From positions 1 to 64,000 of the forward strand of contig READ01000018.1 of the NCBI GenBank assembly GCA_004293675.1: a stretch of DNA of 64,000 nt. Reading direction: 5' to 3'. Both the position numbers and the translations under genes were made by a program. This document shows, in pieces, positions 60,962 to 64,000 of the stretch. The notes beneath the pieces were generated by a model, which made no database searches, was not told the DNA's origin, and was given only the letters and a program-made list of their open reading frames with translations. How positions within the stretch are numbered: position 1 is the first letter of the stretch; the number at the start of each line of letters is the position of its first letter. This DNA comes from Betaproteobacteria bacterium (lineage in GTDB: Bacteria > Pseudomonadota > Gammaproteobacteria > Burkholderiales > Casimicrobiaceae).

Positions 60962-62497
60962 TTATGCTGCCAGAACAATAGTTCGGCTCGAACTTCGCTG
61001 ATTCTCGAGTACGGCGTGATACGCACAGCCTAGCGCTTGCACTCCGGCCTCGATTTGAGTTCCCTGAATCGCCGAGTAGCCCAGCCGGAAAAAGGACTGG
61101 TGTGCGACGGATGATTTCTTAAAAAAGATGTCCCCCGGTTCAATCAACACGTTTCGTGCCGCACATTGCGCCGCCAAGGCCTGAGCATTTAGCCCGTCAG
61201 GCCCTTTGACCCATGCGCCCGAGCCACCCTGCGACGGCGTGATGTCAAATTGCGGAAGGAATTTGGCAAACGCTTCATTCAATCGCGCCCGGCGCTCGCG
61301 ATAGGTCAAGTTCAACTTGCGAATGAAGGCATCGTGATGACCCTGCGCGATGAACAGGCTGGCGGTGTGCGCATTGTTGGCTGGATTGTGTCGCAAGATC
61401 AAGCGCCGCAGTGCGCGCAGCTCGCGGATGAGTTCTGCGGGCGCAACGATGTATCCGATCCGCAAACCATGCGCTAGCGTCTTTGAGAGACTGCCAAGGT
61501 AGAGAACGCGTCCGTCAGTGTCGAGACTCTTGAGCGCAGGTAACGGTCGGCCTGAGAAGTTCAACTCGCTTTCGTGGTCGTCCTCGAACAGCACAATATC
61601 GCGCTTTTTGGCCAACTCCAAAATCTCATGGCGTCGCTGTAGCGACATCGTCACTGTGGTTGGGCACTGATGACTCGGTGTGACGAAGACATAAGCGCAA
61701 TTCCCCATGGCACGTGACGGAATGAGCCCATCGGCATCGATTGGAAGTGCTCGAACGTGGTCACTACGTATTAAAAAATTGTTGCGTGCGTCTGGGTAAC
61801 CTGGGTCTTCAATACCAACAACAGTTTGGCGCTCCAACAGCACATTGGCCAGCAGGTAGCAGGCCATTTGCGCGCCCGCTGTCACCAAAATTTCATCGCG
61901 CTTTGCAATGATTCCGCGTGCAGGCAAAAGCCGATGCTGAATTTGATCCACCAACGGCTCGTAATCGCGATCAATATGGTTCTGAGCCCACTTTTTTAAG
62001 GCTGGCGCGAATAACGCCTGATGCGCACAGGCACGCCAGTCTTTGAGCGGCATCAGACTGGCGTCAAACTGGCCATAGACAAAGGGGTAGTCGTAGTCTT
62101 GCCAGTTGGCGGGCTTAATGATGTTGCGTTGGCCACCGAGATGGGAGATCAGCCTTGCAGACCAGTTCAAGCTGGTTTGCTCGTCTGCTGCAGGGGTTAC
62201 CTGATTGGCTTGGCCAAGCAGTATGTCGGCATTTACGACTAAACCGCTGCGCGACAAGGAAATCAAAAATCCTTTATCCACCAAGGCCTGCAGCGCCAGA
62301 GACACCGTGTTTCGGGATATCCCAAGCGCGGCGGCGAGTGCACGGCTTGGCGGCACCTTGGTGCCGGCCGGCAGCAGCCCATTCAGGATCGAGTGCACCA
62401 TCATTTCCCGAACCCGCCCCTGCAGCGTTGTACTGCTACCGGAGAACTTCGGAAAGAGCCGCGCCCAGATATCTGTGACTTCTTGTTTTTGCCTCAT
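60962..62497 (-). CDS. MocR-type regulator (GntR helix-turn-helix + aminotransferase domain), TauR-like
   Basis: About 511 residues. GntR winged helix (about 20-85): GRVREMMVHSILNGLLPAGTKVPPSRALAAALGISRNTVSLAL-type. A type I aminotransferase domain follows (about 120-490), with the PLP lysine in YLGSLSKTLAHGLRIGY near 325 and FEDDHESEL near 295. MocR proteins sense amino-type ligands with PLP. The divergent TauA-like gene recalls TauR, which activates taurine genes. The start at 62497 (MRQKQE) is used because the extension to 62644 translates a MITE-like repeat. Confidence 0.85.
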   Translation of the reverse strand: MRQKQEVTDIWARLFPKFSGSSTTLQGRVREMMVHSILNGLLPAGTKVPPSRALAAALGISRNTVSLALQALVDKGFLISLSRSGLVVNADILLGQANQVTPAADEQTSLNWSARLISHLGGQRNIIKPANWQDYDYPFVYGQFDASLMPLKDWRACAHQALFAPALKKWAQNHIDRDYEPLVDQIQHRLLPARGIIAKRDEILVTAGAQMACYLLANVLLERQTVVGIEDPGYPDARNNFLIRSDHVRALPIDADGLIPSRAMGNCAYVFVTPSHQCPTTVTMSLQRRHEILELAKKRDIVLFEDDHESELNFSGRPLPALKSLDTDGRVLYLGSLSKTLAHGLRIGYIVAPAELIRELRALRRLILRHNPANNAHTASLFIAQGHHDAFIRKLNLTYRERRARLNEAFAKFLPQFDITPSQGGSGAWVKGPDGLNAQALAAQCAARNVLIEPGDIFFKKSSVAHQSFFRLGYSAIQGTQIEAGVQALGCAYHAVLENQRSSSRTIVLAA

Positions 62498-62565
62498 GAC
62501 TTCTAATTTCACCCATTTACGGTTTGCTGCACCACGCTGGCGCGGGGCACCAATGAGGGGGATTT

Positions 62566-62733
62566 CTAGGGAGACGCTGATTAAATCCCGCGCGCAGTGC
62601 GCCCCGGATTGGGATCGAGTGCGAAATCGAACAATGCGAGCCATAGCGGGCTATGGTGAGCACTTTCGATGCAGCAATCGGCCCAATTCCGGGGATGCAG
62701 TGCGCGATGGGCATTTGATCAGCGTCTCCCTAG
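62566..62733. repeat. 168-bp MITE-like long inverted repeat
   Basis: CTAGGGAGACGCTGAT at 62566 is repeated inverted as ATCAGCGTCTCCCTAG ending at 62733. Imperfect pairing continues inward almost to the centre (ATAGCGGGCTAT), so the unit folds into one long hairpin. It sits in the divergent promoter region of the MocR and TauA-like genes. No coding capacity; probably a non-autonomous transposable unit. Confidence 0.85.
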
Positions 62734-62934
62734 GGGTTTTCAGCGCTTCGTTGGTGCGCGTTTGCGTTGACAATAGGACAGGGCAAGGGTTTTCATTTTG
62801 GCACCAAAAAGAATTTAATCTGGCACTACTCGGAAGAATTCTATTTCCATATGATGCACTCGTTACTAGCGGTTCCACAAGTGAGCCCCTTCTCGATAGC
62901 CACACCATCTGCAACTTTTTCTTGGATGCACAAC

Positions 62935-63933
62935 ATGAAACATATGCTCAAGTCACTTCTGGCTGTTTCAGCCGTCGCGCTGACCTTTTCGTCGCAAGTA
63001 TTAGCGCAACCCAAAGTGGTCATCGGCCACTTTGGCGACCCCCTACCTTACAAAGCGCTCATCGCCGACGGGTCGCTGAACAAGGCGACGGGTTGGAACA
63101 TTGAATGGCGACAATTCGCTTCTGGCGCAGAAGTCAACGCGGCCATGGCCTCTGGCGGCATTCAAATTTCTGAAATTGGTTCTTCGCCACTTTCAGCCGG
63201 CCTGAGCTCCGGGATTGATTATCAGGTGATCTCCTTTGGCAAAGTCATCGACAGCTCCGAAGCGTTGGTCGCGCGGAATGGCGCAGGCATTGACAAGCCT
63301 GCTGACCTGAAGGGCAAGCGAATTGCGGTGCCGATTGGATCCACCGCGCACTTCTCGCTCATGGGCGCGCTGAAGATGTACAGCCTGACTGAAAAAGACG
63401 TGACAGTGCTCGGAATGTCGCCAGCCGAAATCGCCGCTGCGTGGGCTCGAAACGACATTGATGCCGCGTTTGTTTGGGTTCCTGTTCAAGCCAAGCTGCG
63501 TGAAAACGGCAGGGTCATGATCACCGCAGGTGAAGTTGCCAAGACGGGTTTCCCGACCTTTAACGCCTGGGTAGCCACCAACAAATTTTCGGCAGCCAAT
63601 CGCGAGGGCCTAGTTGCCTTCCTGAAGGCCATGAATGAGATCAATGCCGACTACCACCGCAACAAGGCCGCATGGAACGCTGACTCGGCCAAGGTCAAGG
63701 CCGTGGCGGCCAATGTGGGTGTGACAGCAGCGGCGGTGGTGCCCATGCTTGATGGTACGACTTACCCAAGCGGTGATCTGGTCATGTCTGCTACCTGGAT
63801 GGGCGGCGGCGCAGCCACCACGATTAAGTCCACCGCCGAGTTCCTCAAGGGCGCGGGTCGCATCGCCAAGACGGCAGACGACTACAGCAAATTTATCAAC
63901 CCCGAGTTTGCAAAAGCGGCTGCAGGCAAGTAA
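62935..63933 (+). CDS. tauA: TauA-like ABC transporter substrate-binding protein (taurine/sulfonate)
   Basis: About 332 residues. Signal peptide 1 to ~24 (SSQVLAQPK). The body has VVIGHFGDPLPYKALIADG, TGWNIEWRQFASGAEVNAAMASGGIQISEIGSSPLSAGLS-type sequence near 45-85, and GKRIAVPIGSTAHFSLMGAL near 125, characteristic of taurine-binding TauA/SsuA proteins. It would bind taurine or another sulfonate in the periplasm. tauB and tauC are expected just beyond the window end. ATG 62935 is chosen by the signal peptide; ATG at 62944 is an alternative. Confidence 0.85.
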   Translation: MKHMLKSLLAVSAVALTFSSQVLAQPKVVIGHFGDPLPYKALIADGSLNKATGWNIEWRQFASGAEVNAAMASGGIQISEIGSSPLSAGLSSGIDYQVISFGKVIDSSEALVARNGAGIDKPADLKGKRIAVPIGSTAHFSLMGALKMYSLTEKDVTVLGMSPAEIAAAWARNDIDAAFVWVPVQAKLRENGRVMITAGEVAKTGFPTFNAWVATNKFSAANREGLVAFLKAMNEINADYHRNKAAWNADSAKVKAVAANVGVTAAAVVPMLDGTTYPSGDLVMSATWMGGGAATTIKSTAEFLKGAGRIAKTADDYSKFINPEFAKAAAGK

Positions 63934-64000
63934 TCCGCTTCGCATTCATCGCGTGTTGGCCTGACCTTCGCTGGCTGGGTCAACACGCGCCACAAATTCC

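Noticed and set aside
62498-62644. N-terminal extension of the MocR-type regulator.
   Set aside because: It translates one arm of the MITE-like hairpin and precedes the normal GntR domain start.

Overview
The window looks like chromosomal DNA of a free-living betaproteobacterium, most likely of the order Burkholderiales. This is inference from gene families and gene order. The mog / yjgA(darP) / pmbA block is, as I recall, typical of that class. MaeB-type malic enzyme, CtaA/Cox15 haem A synthase, UbiB, TRAP and Liv transporters and a protocatechuate branch regulated by IclR-family proteins also fit. Coding density is high, genes are moderately GC-rich, and intergenic spaces are rich in small repeats. 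No rRNA, tRNA, CRISPR array or intact prophage was recognised.

Layout. 0.3-6.3 kb: a sodium:solute symporter, then a thiamine-salvage operon: a TPP riboswitch, a TonB-dependent receptor, PnuT, a NadR-like small-molecule kinase and a YqaA-type membrane protein. 6.3-21.6 kb: housekeeping and envelope genes (two DUF3617 proteins, RlhA, a diguanylate cyclase, D-Ala-D-Ala ligase, a ClpP-like periplasmic protein, a DprE1/DprE2-like pair, UbiB, haem A synthase, MogA, DarP). 21.7-28.3 kb: PmbA, a TRAP transporter whose binding protein is encoded separately, a pseudouridine synthase and a CBS protein. 28.7-33.1 kb: a Na+/H+ antiporter-like gene, a decayed second copy of its 3' end, an ArsR / desaturase / truncated membrane protein operon and a methyltransferase. 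33.4-44.4 kb: a delta-60-repeat secreted protein, a hydrolase, MaeB, MmsA, a VapBC-like pair, an M14-like deacylase, an MFS transporter and a PfkB kinase.

44.6-60.2 kb is a protocatechuate (beta-ketoadipate) island: aroE-pcaI-pcaJ, a Liv-type ABC transporter, two IclR regulators, pcaH-pcaG-pcaB-pcaC/D (the last a fusion) and a beta-hydroxyacid dehydrogenase. Together these cover ring cleavage of protocatechuate through CoA transfer to beta-ketoadipate. Closely similar 18-bp boxes lie between livH and one iclR and between pcaH and the other iclR, so transporter and pathway are probably co-regulated. 60.4-61 kb is a scar made of a VapC fragment and an IS630-type transposase remnant. The right end holds a MocR/TauR-like regulator divergent from a TauA-like binding protein.

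The most novel signal is a family of AT-rich 116-bp elements. Six copies are exactly 116 bp and a seventh is split by an insertion. Each copy is bounded by inverted ends of the form AGCTTTA-N9-GCC-N10-TGG. I do not recognise the family. It coexists with GC-rich REP-like doublets and two MITE-like long inverted repeats.
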